32,779 nucleotides of DNA from JAWWBN01 sp033720955. GTDB taxonomy: Bacteria > Acidobacteriota > Thermoanaerobaculia > Multivoradales > JAHEKO01. A program made the translations under genes and the position numbers. The notes below the pieces were generated by a model. That model saw only the letters and a list, made by a program, of their open reading frames with translations, did no database searches and was not told the DNA's origin. Below, one piece after another: positions 22,263-29,332 of this stretch; within the stretch, counting starts at the first letter, position 1; each line of letters begins with the position of its first letter. The DNA lies in contig JAWWBN010000013.1 in assembly GCA_033720955.1 (NCBI GenBank), positions 1-32,779 of the forward strand, given 5' to 3'.

Positions 22263-23006
22263 TCAGGCGACGACCGCGGCCTCGTCGAGGTCGAAGTTGG
22301 CCCACACGTTCTGGACGTCGTCCTGGTCCTCGAGGGCCTCGATCAGGCGCATCATCTGGGCGGCCGCCTCCCCCTCGAGCTCGACGTAGCTGGACGGCAC
22401 CTTGGCCAGCTCGCGGCTCTCCGGCGGGATCTCGCGCTCTTCGAGCAGCTCGCCGATCCGCTCGTACTCCTCGGGAGCGGTGGTGAGCTCGTAGACCTCG
22501 TCGTCGTCGGTGGAGAAGTCCTCGGCCTCGAGCTCCACCGCGAGCTCCAGGAACTCCTCCTCCGAGAGAAGGTCGCGCGGGATGGCGAAGTAGCCGCGGC
22601 CCCGGAACAGCCACCCGACGCAGCCGTTCTCCCCCAGGTTGCCGCCGTGACGGCTGAAGATGTGCCGGATCTCGGCCACGGTCCGGTTGCGGTTGTCGGT
22701 GACCGCCTCGATCAGCACTGCCACGCCGCCCGGGCCGTAGCCCTCGTAGGTGGTCTCCTCCAGAGCCACCCCTTCGAGCTCGCCGGTGCCGCGCCGGATC
22801 GCCTTGTCGATGTTGTCGTTGGGAACGTTGGCCGCCTTGGCCTCGGCGATGCCCGCGCGCAGCCGCGGGTTGCCGGCCGGGTCGCCGCCGCCCAGGCGAG
22901 CCGCCACCGTGATCTCCTTGAGAATCCGCGACCAGAGCTTTCCGCGGCGGGCGTCGGTCACCGCCTTCTTGCGCTTGATCTGCGCCCACTTGCTGTGACC
23001 GGCCAT
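22263..23006 (-). CDS. yebC: YebC/TACO1-family regulator or translation factor
   Basis: The 247-residue protein begins MAGHSKWAQIKRKKAVTDARRGKLWSR, the family signature. It continues with NPRLRAGIAEAKAANVPNDNIDKAIRRGTGE, YEGYGPGGVAVLIEA, NRTVAEIRHIFSRHGGNLGENG and a C-terminal acidic domain. Members are described as DNA-binding regulators, and some relieve ribosome stalling at proline stretches. A GGGAGG ribosome-binding site precedes the ATG. It is divergent from the Ser/Thr kinase gene. Confidence 0.95.
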   Translation of the reverse strand: MAGHSKWAQIKRKKAVTDARRGKLWSRILKEITVAARLGGGDPAGNPRLRAGIAEAKAANVPNDNIDKAIRRGTGELEGVALEETTYEGYGPGGVAVLIEAVTDNRNRTVAEIRHIFSRHGGNLGENGCVGWLFRGRGYFAIPRDLLSEEEFLELAVELEAEDFSTDDDEVYELTTAPEEYERIGELLEEREIPPESRELAKVPSSYVELEGEAAAQMMRLIEALEDQDDVQNVWANFDLDEAAVVA

Positions 23007-23036
23007 CTCGAGACTCCGCCTCCCTGCGACGGGCGG

Positions 23037-23042
23037 ATTCTA
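23037..23042 (-). promoter_or_regulatory. TAGAAT -10-like box before yebC
   Basis: On the minus strand TAGAAT lies 30 nt before the yebC ATG, upstream of the GGGAGG site. No -35 is seen. Confidence 0.4.
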
Positions 23043-23075
23043 TCGAAGCCGGACGCCCACGGGGGCCCCGGGCGA

Positions 23076-23104
23076 TTGACCGGGCGAGGGTGCGGTGCTA
23101 GAAA
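23076..23104 (+). promoter_or_regulatory. Sigma-70-type promoter of the Ser/Thr kinase gene
   Basis: TTGACC (23076-23081), 17 nt, then TAGAAA (23099-23104). The predicted transcription start is near 23111, 2 nt before the GTG at 23113, so the transcript would be leaderless. A GTG at 23095 would lie upstream of the transcript. Confidence 0.6.
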
Positions 23105-23112
23105 GATCGCGC

Positions 23113-25257
23113 GTGCGTTCCATTCTCGTGGTCTCGTCAGACGCCGAGCAGACGGACAAGGTCAAGGCGGCTTTGGGGGCGGAGGGCGTCTGGATCGCCG
23201 AGGTCGGCGACCGCACCCAGGCGCTGCGGGTCGCCGCCGACCAGGCGCCCGATCTGGTCGTCGTCGACTCCCGGGTCCAAGGCTCGGCCGAGCTCGTACG
23301 CAGCTTCGGCTCGGCCGTCGGGGGCCCGGGCTCGGTGCTGCTGCGCCGCAAGGCGGGGGACGCAGGAGCCGGCGAGGCCGATTCGGTGCTCGACCTCCCG
23401 CTCGACTCCGGCCGTCTGGCGGAGGAGGTCAGCCGCCTGCTGGCCCGGCCGCGGGCGGCCTCGGCCTCGGCGCCGCAGGAGCCCGGCGAGCGCCGGCTGA
23501 CCGCGGAGGAGATCTTCGGCGACATCCTGCGCGAGGTCGAGGGGACCGACCCCGGCTGGCCCCCGCTGCTCGAGCCCGAGCCGGCCCCGGCGCTCGGCGC
23601 CTCCGGCGCAGGGGGCGAGACGGCTCCGGCCTCGGCGCCGCGGCAGGCCGCCGAGAGCCCCGCGGCGGCCGGGGAGCCGGCCGAGCAGCCGCCGGAGCTC
23701 GAGCGGAGCGCGGCGCCGCCCGAGGCGGCGACCGAGCCCCCGTCGCGGCCCGCGGCGGAGACCCCCGCGGTCCCGGCGGCGCCCGCCGCGGCCTCGCATC
23801 GATTCGGTCACTACGAGCTCGGCGAGCGGATCGCGGTGGGCGGGATGGCCGAGATCTGGACGGCGAGGATGACCAGCGTGGAGGGCTTCGAGAAGCGGGT
23901 GGCGATCAAGAAGATCCTGCCCCACCTCTCCGACAGCGGCGACTTCGAGCGCATGTTCGTGGAGGAGGCCAAGCTGGCCGCGGGCCTCAACCACGAGAAC
24001 ATCATCCACATCTACGACCTCGGCAAGGTCAACGAGCAGTACTTCATCGCCATGGAGTACGTGGAGGGCCGCGACCTGGGGGCGATCCTGGCCGCGGCCC
24101 GGCGGCGCGGAGAGCGGGTGCCGACCGGTCTCGCGGTGCTCGTGGGCGCCCGCCTGGCGGCGGCCCTCGACTACGCCCACCGCCGGCCCGACGCGGGGGG
24201 CGAGGCGAACGCCGTGGTCCACCGCGACGTCTCCCCCCGCAACGTCCTGGTGGGTCGCGACGGCCGCATCAAGCTGTGCGACTTCGGGGTCGCCAAGATG
24301 GCGAGCTCGGTGGCGTCGACCCAGATCGGCGCCATCAAGGGCAAGATCCCCTACATGTCGCCCGAGCAGGCGCACGGCCGGGCTGTCGACGGCCGCAGCG
24401 ATCTCTTCTCCCTGGGCGCGGTTCTCTTCGAGATGGCCACGGGCCGGCGTCTCTTCTCCGCCGACTCCGAGATCAGCCTGCTCGAGGCGGTGCGCGAGTG
24501 CCGCGTCCGCGACCCCCGGGAGCTCGAGCCGGGTCTGCCGGATGCCTTCGCCGAGGTGATCCTGAAGGCGCTGCGACGCGACCCCGACGAGCGCTTCGCC
24601 AGCGCCAGCGAGATGCAGCACCAGCTCGAGCAGATCCTCTACGGGCTGCGCCCCACCCCCGGCGCCGAGGACCTGGCCCGGTATCTGGAGGCCGTCTTCT
24701 CGCCGGCCGAGGCCGCATCGGAGCCGGCGCCCGCCCCCCGTCTGGCGATCCAGCCGCTGACCCCTCCGCCGGCCGTCGGCCCGCCGGAGGAGAGGGAGGA
24801 CGAGACGGCGGAGGAGACCGGCGGTGGGGTGTTCCTCCCGGCGGCCGCGTCTCCCGGCCGCAACTGGCTGCGGCTGGGTCTGCTGGCCCTCCTGGTGGCG
24901 GCACTGGCGGCCCTCGCCTTCTTCTGGCTCGACGGCAGCGGGACGGAGCCGGAGGCGCAGCCGCCCGCGCCGGTCGTCGCCAGCCCGGAGCCGACGCCGG
25001 TCGATCCCGCGGAGCCGGTCGCCGACCCGCCGGAGACCGAGGCGTCGCCAGAGGATCCCGCGCCGGCGGCGGGCATCGAGGAGCTCGTGAGCCGCGAGCT
25101 GGCCCGGGAGCGGGCGGAGCGCGAGGCGGAGCTGCGGCGTCTCTTCCAGGAGGACGAGGCCACGCTGCAGCAGCAGCTCGACGAATTGCGCGAATCCCAG
25201 GAGGGGCCGCCGCCCGAGGGCGGCGGAGGCTCCGGCTCGGGAAGCCCGCCGGGCTGA
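23113..25257 (+). CDS. Transmembrane Ser/Thr protein kinase with degenerate receiver-like N-terminus
   Basis: The 714-residue protein begins with a response-regulator-like domain (VRSILVVSSDAEQTD to the SRLLARP segment, about 1-115). An Asp is kept in VVVDSRV, but the usual Thr and Lys positions are not. A Pro/Ala/Glu linker leads to the kinase (about 230-511): P-loop AVGGMAEIW, catalytic K in VAIKKI, HRDVSPRNVL, DFG and MSPEQ, all expected for activity. A membrane helix (NWLRLGLLALLVAALAALAFFWL, about 584-606) and a Pro-rich, then coiled-coil external tail follow. The GTG at 23113 is chosen over 23095 from the promoter position. Confidence 0.88.
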   Translation: MRSILVVSSDAEQTDKVKAALGAEGVWIAEVGDRTQALRVAADQAPDLVVVDSRVQGSAELVRSFGSAVGGPGSVLLRRKAGDAGAGEADSVLDLPLDSGRLAEEVSRLLARPRAASASAPQEPGERRLTAEEIFGDILREVEGTDPGWPPLLEPEPAPALGASGAGGETAPASAPRQAAESPAAAGEPAEQPPELERSAAPPEAATEPPSRPAAETPAVPAAPAAASHRFGHYELGERIAVGGMAEIWTARMTSVEGFEKRVAIKKILPHLSDSGDFERMFVEEAKLAAGLNHENIIHIYDLGKVNEQYFIAMEYVEGRDLGAILAAARRRGERVPTGLAVLVGARLAAALDYAHRRPDAGGEANAVVHRDVSPRNVLVGRDGRIKLCDFGVAKMASSVASTQIGAIKGKIPYMSPEQAHGRAVDGRSDLFSLGAVLFEMATGRRLFSADSEISLLEAVRECRVRDPRELEPGLPDAFAEVILKALRRDPDERFASASEMQHQLEQILYGLRPTPGAEDLARYLEAVFSPAEAASEPAPAPRLAIQPLTPPPAVGPPEEREDETAEETGGGVFLPAAASPGRNWLRLGLLALLVAALAALAFFWLDGSGTEPEAQPPAPVVASPEPTPVDPAEPVADPPETEASPEDPAPAAGIEELVSRELARERAEREAELRRLFQEDEATLQQQLDELRESQEGPPPEGGGGSGSGSPPG

Positions 25258-25261
25258 ATCC

Positions 25262-25285
25262 GGGCCCTCGCCCGGGGCCCCGGGC
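25262..25285 (+). terminator. GC-rich palindrome after the kinase gene
   Basis: A 16-nt perfect palindrome GCCCGGGGCCCCGGGC (25270-25285) with an upstream GGGCCC can fold into hairpins. No U-tract follows, so termination is weakly supported. Confidence 0.25.
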
Positions 25286-25304
25286 GGAGCCCGCCGCGGC
25301 GCGG

Positions 25305-25310
25305 TATCCT
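25305..25310 (+). promoter_or_regulatory. TATCCT -10-like box before accD
   Basis: GGTATCCT lies 9 nt before the accD ATG, consistent with the start-proximal box pattern, although the hexamer differs from TAGAAT. No -35 is seen. Confidence 0.3.
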
Positions 25311-25319
25311 TAGCCCCCC

Positions 25320-26168
25320 ATGGCCTGGTTCCGCAAGACCAAGAAGCCGAAAGCCAACGTCGCCGAGCGGCGGCAGAAGAGCAAGGTCCCGGAAGGTCTC
25401 TGGGTCAAGTGCGAGGGCTGCCGCGAGATCATCTACTCCAAGGAGCTGCTCCGGAATCAGCGCATCTGTCCCAAGTGCGGCCACCACTTCCGGATCGGCG
25501 CCTGGCAGCGGATCGAGCTCCTCCTCGACGAGGAGGAGCCGCGGGAGCTGTTCGCGGAGGTCGCGCCCGTCGACGCGCTCGACTTCGTCGATACCCAGGC
25601 GTACAAGAAGCGGCTGCGGGACTACCAGGCCCGCACCGGGGCCAAGGACGCGGTGGTCGTGGTCGAGGGCCATCTCGCCGAGCACCCGGTGGTGCTGGCG
25701 GTGATGGAGTACGGCTTCATGGGCGGCTCCATGGGGTCGGTGGTGGGCGAGAAGATCACCCGGGCGGCCGAGGCCGCGCTCGACGCCCGCCGGGGCCTGG
25801 TGGTGGTCTGCGCCTCGGGGGGAGCACGCATGCAGGAGGGCGTGCTGTCGCTCATGCAGATGGCCAAGATCTCGGCTGCCCTGGCGCGTCTCTCCAAGGC
25901 GGGGCTGCCCTTCCTCACCGTCCTCACCGACCCCACCACCGGGGGAGTGACGGCCTCCTTCGGCATGCTGGGCGACGTCACCCTGGCCGAGCCGGGCGCG
26001 CTGATCGGCTTCGCCGGCCCGCGGGTGATCGAGCAGACCATCCGCGAAGAGCTGCCGGAGGGGTTCCAGCGCTCGGAGTTCCTTCTGGAGCACGGCTTCG
26101 TGGACCGGGTGGTGCACCGTGGCGAGCTCAAGGAGACCCTCGCTCTCTGTCTGCGCCACTTCTCCTGA
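25320..26168 (+). CDS. accD: Acetyl-CoA carboxylase carboxyltransferase beta subunit
   Basis: AccD, with AccA, transfers the carboxyl group from carboxybiotin to acetyl-CoA to make malonyl-CoA for fatty-acid synthesis. The 282-residue protein has the N-terminal zinc ribbon (C31, C34, C50, C53 in CEGC and CPKC). The crotonase-fold carboxyltransferase domain follows, with GGSMGSVVGEK, CASGGARMQEG and LTDPTTGGVTASFGMLGD, and then the IGFAGPRVIEQT strand. accA is not adjacent, as in many bacteria. It is followed by folC, which is a common accD-folC order. Confidence 0.96.
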   Translation: MAWFRKTKKPKANVAERRQKSKVPEGLWVKCEGCREIIYSKELLRNQRICPKCGHHFRIGAWQRIELLLDEEEPRELFAEVAPVDALDFVDTQAYKKRLRDYQARTGAKDAVVVVEGHLAEHPVVLAVMEYGFMGGSMGSVVGEKITRAAEAALDARRGLVVVCASGGARMQEGVLSLMQMAKISAALARLSKAGLPFLTVLTDPTTGGVTASFGMLGDVTLAEPGALIGFAGPRVIEQTIREELPEGFQRSEFLLEHGFVDRVVHRGELKETLALCLRHFS

Positions 26169-26202
26169 GGCCCGACCGGCGGCGGGCGGCGTGGGGGCCG
26201 GC

Positions 26203-27522
26203 GTGGTGACTTCCGAAGAGCTGCTCGCGCCGCTCGAGAGCTTCGGGATCCGCCCCGGCCTGGAGACGATTCGCGCGCTGCTGGCCGAGATGGGAGAGCC
26301 CCAGCGGCGGCTCCGCGCGGTGCTCGTGGCGGGCACGAACGGCAAGGGCTCGACCTGCTGCCTGCTGGCCGCGGTGGCCGCCCGGGCGGGGTTCGCCGTC
26401 GGTCTCTACACCTCGCCCCACCTGGAGCGGGTGCGCGAGCGGGTGCGCATCGACGGCGCGTCGCGGCCCGACGCCGAGCTGGTGGCCGAGCTCCGGCGGG
26501 TGCTCGCGGCGGCGCGGGCGATCGGCCGGCCCGTCACCTACTTCGAGGCTCTGACCGCGGCCGCCCTGGCCCGCTTCGCGGCGCACGGAGTGGAGCTGGC
26601 GGTTCTCGAGGTGGGCATGGGAGGCCGTCTCGACGCCACCAACGCGGTGGAGCCCGAGCTGAGCCTGATCTGCGAGATCGCCCACGACCACGAGGTCCAC
26701 CTGGGGAGATCGGTCGCCGAGATCGCCGGCGAGAAGGCGGGCATCCTGCGCTCCGGCCGCCCGGGCCTCTTCGCCACCAGCTCGACGCAGGCCCGGCGGG
26801 CGCTCGAGGCCGCCGCCCGGCGGCACGGGGCGCGGCTGGCGAAGGCGGCCGACCGGGTCCGGGTGCGCGAGGTCACCCCGCCGGGGCCGGCGGCCCAGGT
26901 GGAGGTCGTCGTCGCCGGCGCCCGCCACCGGCTTCGGCTCCCCCTCGCCGGACGTCATCAGCTCGCCAACCTGGGCCTGGCCGTGGCGGGTGCGTTGGAG
27001 CTCGAGAGGCTCGGCTTCGCGGGGATCGCCGCCCCCGAGAGCCTGGCCGCCATCGAGAGCTGCCGCTGGCCCGGGCGGCTGGAGCAGGTGGCGATCGGCG
27101 GCGGGCGGACGGTGCTCCTGGACACGGCCCACAACCCGTCGGGCGCGGCCGCTCTCGCCGACCATCTCGAGCGGCTCGGACTCAGCTATCGACTCCTCTT
27201 CGGGGCCCTGGCGACCAAGGCGGCCCCGAAGATGCTGGCGCCGTTGGCCGCGGGCGCCGGGGAGCTCTTCTTCACCGAGCCCCCGGGGCCGGAGGCGTGG
27301 CCGGCGGCCGAGCTGGCGCGGCTGGCCGGCCGCCCTGCGGCGACCGTGGAGAGCCGCCCCGCGCGCGCCCTGGAGGCCGCCCTGGCGGCGGGGACCGACA
27401 CGCTGGTGGTGTGCGGCTCGATCTACCTGGTGGGCGCCGTGCGCGCCGAGCTCCGGCGGCGATTCGGGATCCCCGCGCCGGCCACCGACCCGCTGTGGCC
27501 GCCGCTCAGCCGGCGGCGGTGA
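26203..27522 (+). CDS. folC: Folylpolyglutamate / dihydrofolate synthase
   Basis: FolC adds glutamates to folates, and in many bacteria also joins dihydropteroate to glutamate. The Mur-ligase-type ATP loop is VAGTNGKGST. Further motifs are LYTSPHLERVRERV, LEVGMGGRLDATN and ICEIAHDHEVHLG, then the GEKAGI element, GRHQLANL and the C-terminal DTAHNPSGA. The start is ambiguous: GTGs at 26191, 26203 or 26206, and a longer frame at 26119 that overlaps accD. 26203 is my choice, without a strong ribosome-binding site. The last 17 bp overlap the 3' end of glyA on the other strand. Confidence 0.9.
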   Translation: MVTSEELLAPLESFGIRPGLETIRALLAEMGEPQRRLRAVLVAGTNGKGSTCCLLAAVAARAGFAVGLYTSPHLERVRERVRIDGASRPDAELVAELRRVLAAARAIGRPVTYFEALTAAALARFAAHGVELAVLEVGMGGRLDATNAVEPELSLICEIAHDHEVHLGRSVAEIAGEKAGILRSGRPGLFATSSTQARRALEAAARRHGARLAKAADRVRVREVTPPGPAAQVEVVVAGARHRLRLPLAGRHQLANLGLAVAGALELERLGFAGIAAPESLAAIESCRWPGRLEQVAIGGGRTVLLDTAHNPSGAAALADHLERLGLSYRLLFGALATKAAPKMLAPLAAGAGELFFTEPPGPEAWPAAELARLAGRPAATVESRPARALEAALAAGTDTLVVCGSIYLVGAVRAELRRRFGIPAPATDPLWPPLSRRR

Positions 27523-28777
27523 GGAGCTCGGCCGCGTCGTAGAGGGGGAACCGTCGGCAGAGGTCGCGCACCTCGCCCCGGACCCGCGCGGCGGTGGCCT
27601 CGTCGTCGGGCACCGCCAGGGTCTCGGCGATCCAGCGGGCGATCTCGTCCATCTCCGGCCCGGTCATCCCGCGGGTGGTCACCGCGGGGGTGCCGAGCCG
27701 CACCCCCGACGCCACCAGCGGGGGATTCTCGTCGTAGGGGATGGTGTTCTTGTTGACCGTGATGCCGGCGCGCTCCAGCGCCTCCTCGGCGATCTGCCCG
27801 GTGAGACCGGAAGCCGCCACGTCCACCAGGAAGACGTGGTTGTCGGTGCCGCCGGAGACGATGCGGAAGCCGCGCTCCGTGAGCTGCGCGGCCAGCCGGC
27901 GGGCGTTGTCGACGATCTGACGCTGGTAGACGCGGAAGCCGTCGCTCGCGGCCTCCTTGAAGGCCACCGCCTTGGCGGCCACGACGTGCATCAGCGGGCC
28001 CCCCTGCATGCCCGGGAAGAGGGCGCGGTTGATCTTCTTGCGGTGCTCCTTCCGGCAGAGGATCAGCCCACCCCGCGGGCCGCGCAGGGTCTTGTGGGTG
28101 GTGGTCGTCACGAAGTCGCAGTGGGGCACCGGCGAGGGGTGGATCCCCGCCGCCACGAGACCGGCGATGTGGGCGATGTCGGCCATCAGCAGCGCCCCCA
28201 CCTCGTCGGCGGCCTCGCGGAAGCGGCCGAAGTCGATCTCGCGGCTGTAGGCGCTGGCGCCGCAGACGATCAGCTTGGGCCGGCTCTCGCGGGCGATCCG
28301 CGCCACCTCGTCGTAGTCGATCCGCTCGCTCTCCCGGTCGACGCCGTAGGCGACCACCTCGAAGTCGCGGCCGGAGTAGGAGAGGTGGTGGCCGTGGGTC
28401 AGGTGCCCGCCGCAGGAGAGGTCCATCCCCATCAGGGTGTCCCCGGGCTCGAGCACGGCGAAGTAGACCGCGGCGTTGGCCTGGGTGCCGCTGTGCGGCT
28501 GGACGTTGGCGTGGTCGGCGCCGAAGAGGTCGAGGGCGCGCTGGATGGCCAGCCGCTCGGCCTCGTCGACGTGCTCGCAGCCGCCGTAGTAGCGGCGGCC
28601 GGGATACCCCTCGGCGTACTTGTTGGTCAGCACCGACCCGGTGGCCTCGAGCACCGCCCGGCTGGCGAAGTTCTCCGAGGCGATCAGCTCGATGCCGTCG
28701 TTCTGCCGGCCGAGCTCGCGGGCGATCGCCGCGTGGATCTCGGGATCGACCTCTCGCAGGGGCTTCTGGTGGGCCAT
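27506..28777 (-). CDS. glyA: Serine hydroxymethyltransferase
   Basis: GlyA interconverts serine and glycine with transfer of a one-carbon unit to tetrahydrofolate, using PLP. The 423-residue length is normal. The PLP lysine is K229 in DFVTTTTHKTLRGPRGG. Other motifs are LIASENFASRAVLEATGS, NKYAEGYPGRRYYGG, NVQPHSGTQANAA and the MADIAHIAGLVAAG segment. An AAGGAGG ribosome-binding site precedes the ATG. The gene lies 37 bp after the H1-like gene. Neighbouring folC acts on the folate cofactor of GlyA, so the convergent pair is functionally linked. Confidence 0.97.
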   Translation of the reverse strand: MAHQKPLREVDPEIHAAIARELGRQNDGIELIASENFASRAVLEATGSVLTNKYAEGYPGRRYYGGCEHVDEAERLAIQRALDLFGADHANVQPHSGTQANAAVYFAVLEPGDTLMGMDLSCGGHLTHGHHLSYSGRDFEVVAYGVDRESERIDYDEVARIARESRPKLIVCGASAYSREIDFGRFREAADEVGALLMADIAHIAGLVAAGIHPSPVPHCDFVTTTTHKTLRGPRGGLILCRKEHRKKINRALFPGMQGGPLMHVVAAKAVAFKEAASDGFRVYQRQIVDNARRLAAQLTERGFRIVSGGTDNHVFLVDVAASGLTGQIAEEALERAGITVNKNTIPYDENPPLVASGVRLGTPAVTTRGMTGPEMDEIARWIAETLAVPDDEATAARVRGEVRDLCRRFPLYDAAELLTAAG

Positions 28778-28814
28778 GGCGTGCCTCCTTGTCCGGGCCG
28801 GCGCCCGGGTGGGC

Positions 28815-29243
28815 TCACCCGGCGGGCTTGTCGTCGGCCGGTGCCGCGGCCTCGTCCGCCGCCGGGGTCTCGGGCTCTTCGTCGGCTTTCTTGGCGGCGG
28901 CCTTCTTGGCCGGCGTCTTCTTGGCCGCGGCCTTCTTGGGAGCGGCCTTCTTGGTGGCGGGCTTCTTCGCGGGCGCCTTCTTCTCGTCGGCCTTCTTGGC
29001 GGTGGTCTTCTTGGCCGCGGTCTTCTTGGCCGGGGCCTTCTTGATGGGTGCCTTCTTGGCGGGCGCCTTCTTCTCCGCCGCGTCGCCGGCGGCCTCCGCG
29101 TCCTTCTTCGCCTTGGCGCTCTTGCTGGTCGTCGAGGCCCGGCGGGCGGGCTTGACCGACTCCAGAAGCTCGCGGCGACGCGCCTTGAGCTGCTTCATCC
29201 GGCGCTGTCGGCGGCGTCTCAACTTGCGATCTTTTTCGCGCAT
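28815..29243 (-). CDS. Histone-H1-like Lys/Ala/Pro-rich protein
   Basis: The 142-residue protein has an Arg/Lys-rich N-terminus (MREKDRKLRRRRQRRMKQL) and a helix with ELLESVKPARR. About 70 residues of irregular KKAPAKK, KKTAAKK and KKAAAKK repeats (about 58-128) follow, and then an acidic Glu/Asp/Ala/Pro tail. The composition resembles bacterial H1-like proteins such as AlgP and mycobacterial HupB tails, which bind DNA or RNA without sequence specificity. A GAGGAG site precedes the ATG. It sits between the carboxylase subunit and glyA on the same strand. Function is inferred from composition only. Confidence 0.72.
   Translation of the reverse strand: MREKDRKLRRRRQRRMKQLKARRRELLESVKPARRASTTSKSAKAKKDAEAAGDAAEKKAPAKKAPIKKAPAKKTAAKKTTAKKADEKKAPAKKPATKKAAPKKAAAKKTPAKKAAAKKADEEPETPAADEAAAPADDKPAG
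28887..29090 (-). repeat. Degenerate tandem repeat encoding the KKAPAKK-type units
   Basis: The DNA consists of 12-15 bp imperfect units, read on the plus strand as variants of GCCTTCTTGGCG. On the minus strand they encode Lys-Lys-Ala-Pro-Ala-type units. Such tracts can change length by slippage, so the repeat number may vary between strains. Confidence 0.7.
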
Positions 29244-29300
29244 AAGGCTCCTCGAAGGGGGGAAGCTTGCCCGACCGCGCGGCGGGCTGTCAAGCAGACC

Positions 29301-29332
29301 GGCCGGCCGCCGGGGCTCGACCGCGGCCGGCC
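29301..29332 (-). terminator. Strong hairpin after the carboxylase subunit gene
   Basis: A 10-bp perfect stem, GGCCGGCCGC (29301-29310) with GCGGCCGGCC (29323-29332), starts right after the gene's stop codon. There is no U-tract. On the minus strand TTGACA follows at 29293-29288 and could be a -35 for the H1-like gene, but no convincing -10 is seen. Confidence 0.45.

Noticed and set aside
22215..25313. 1032-codon plus-strand frame
   Set aside because: Its first part is antisense to ruvC and yebC and the rest is an alternative frame of the kinase; it has no motifs.
26119..26202. Upstream start for folC inside accD
   Set aside because: It would overlap accD by about 50 bp and has no ribosome-binding site; the ATP-loop region needs only the later start.
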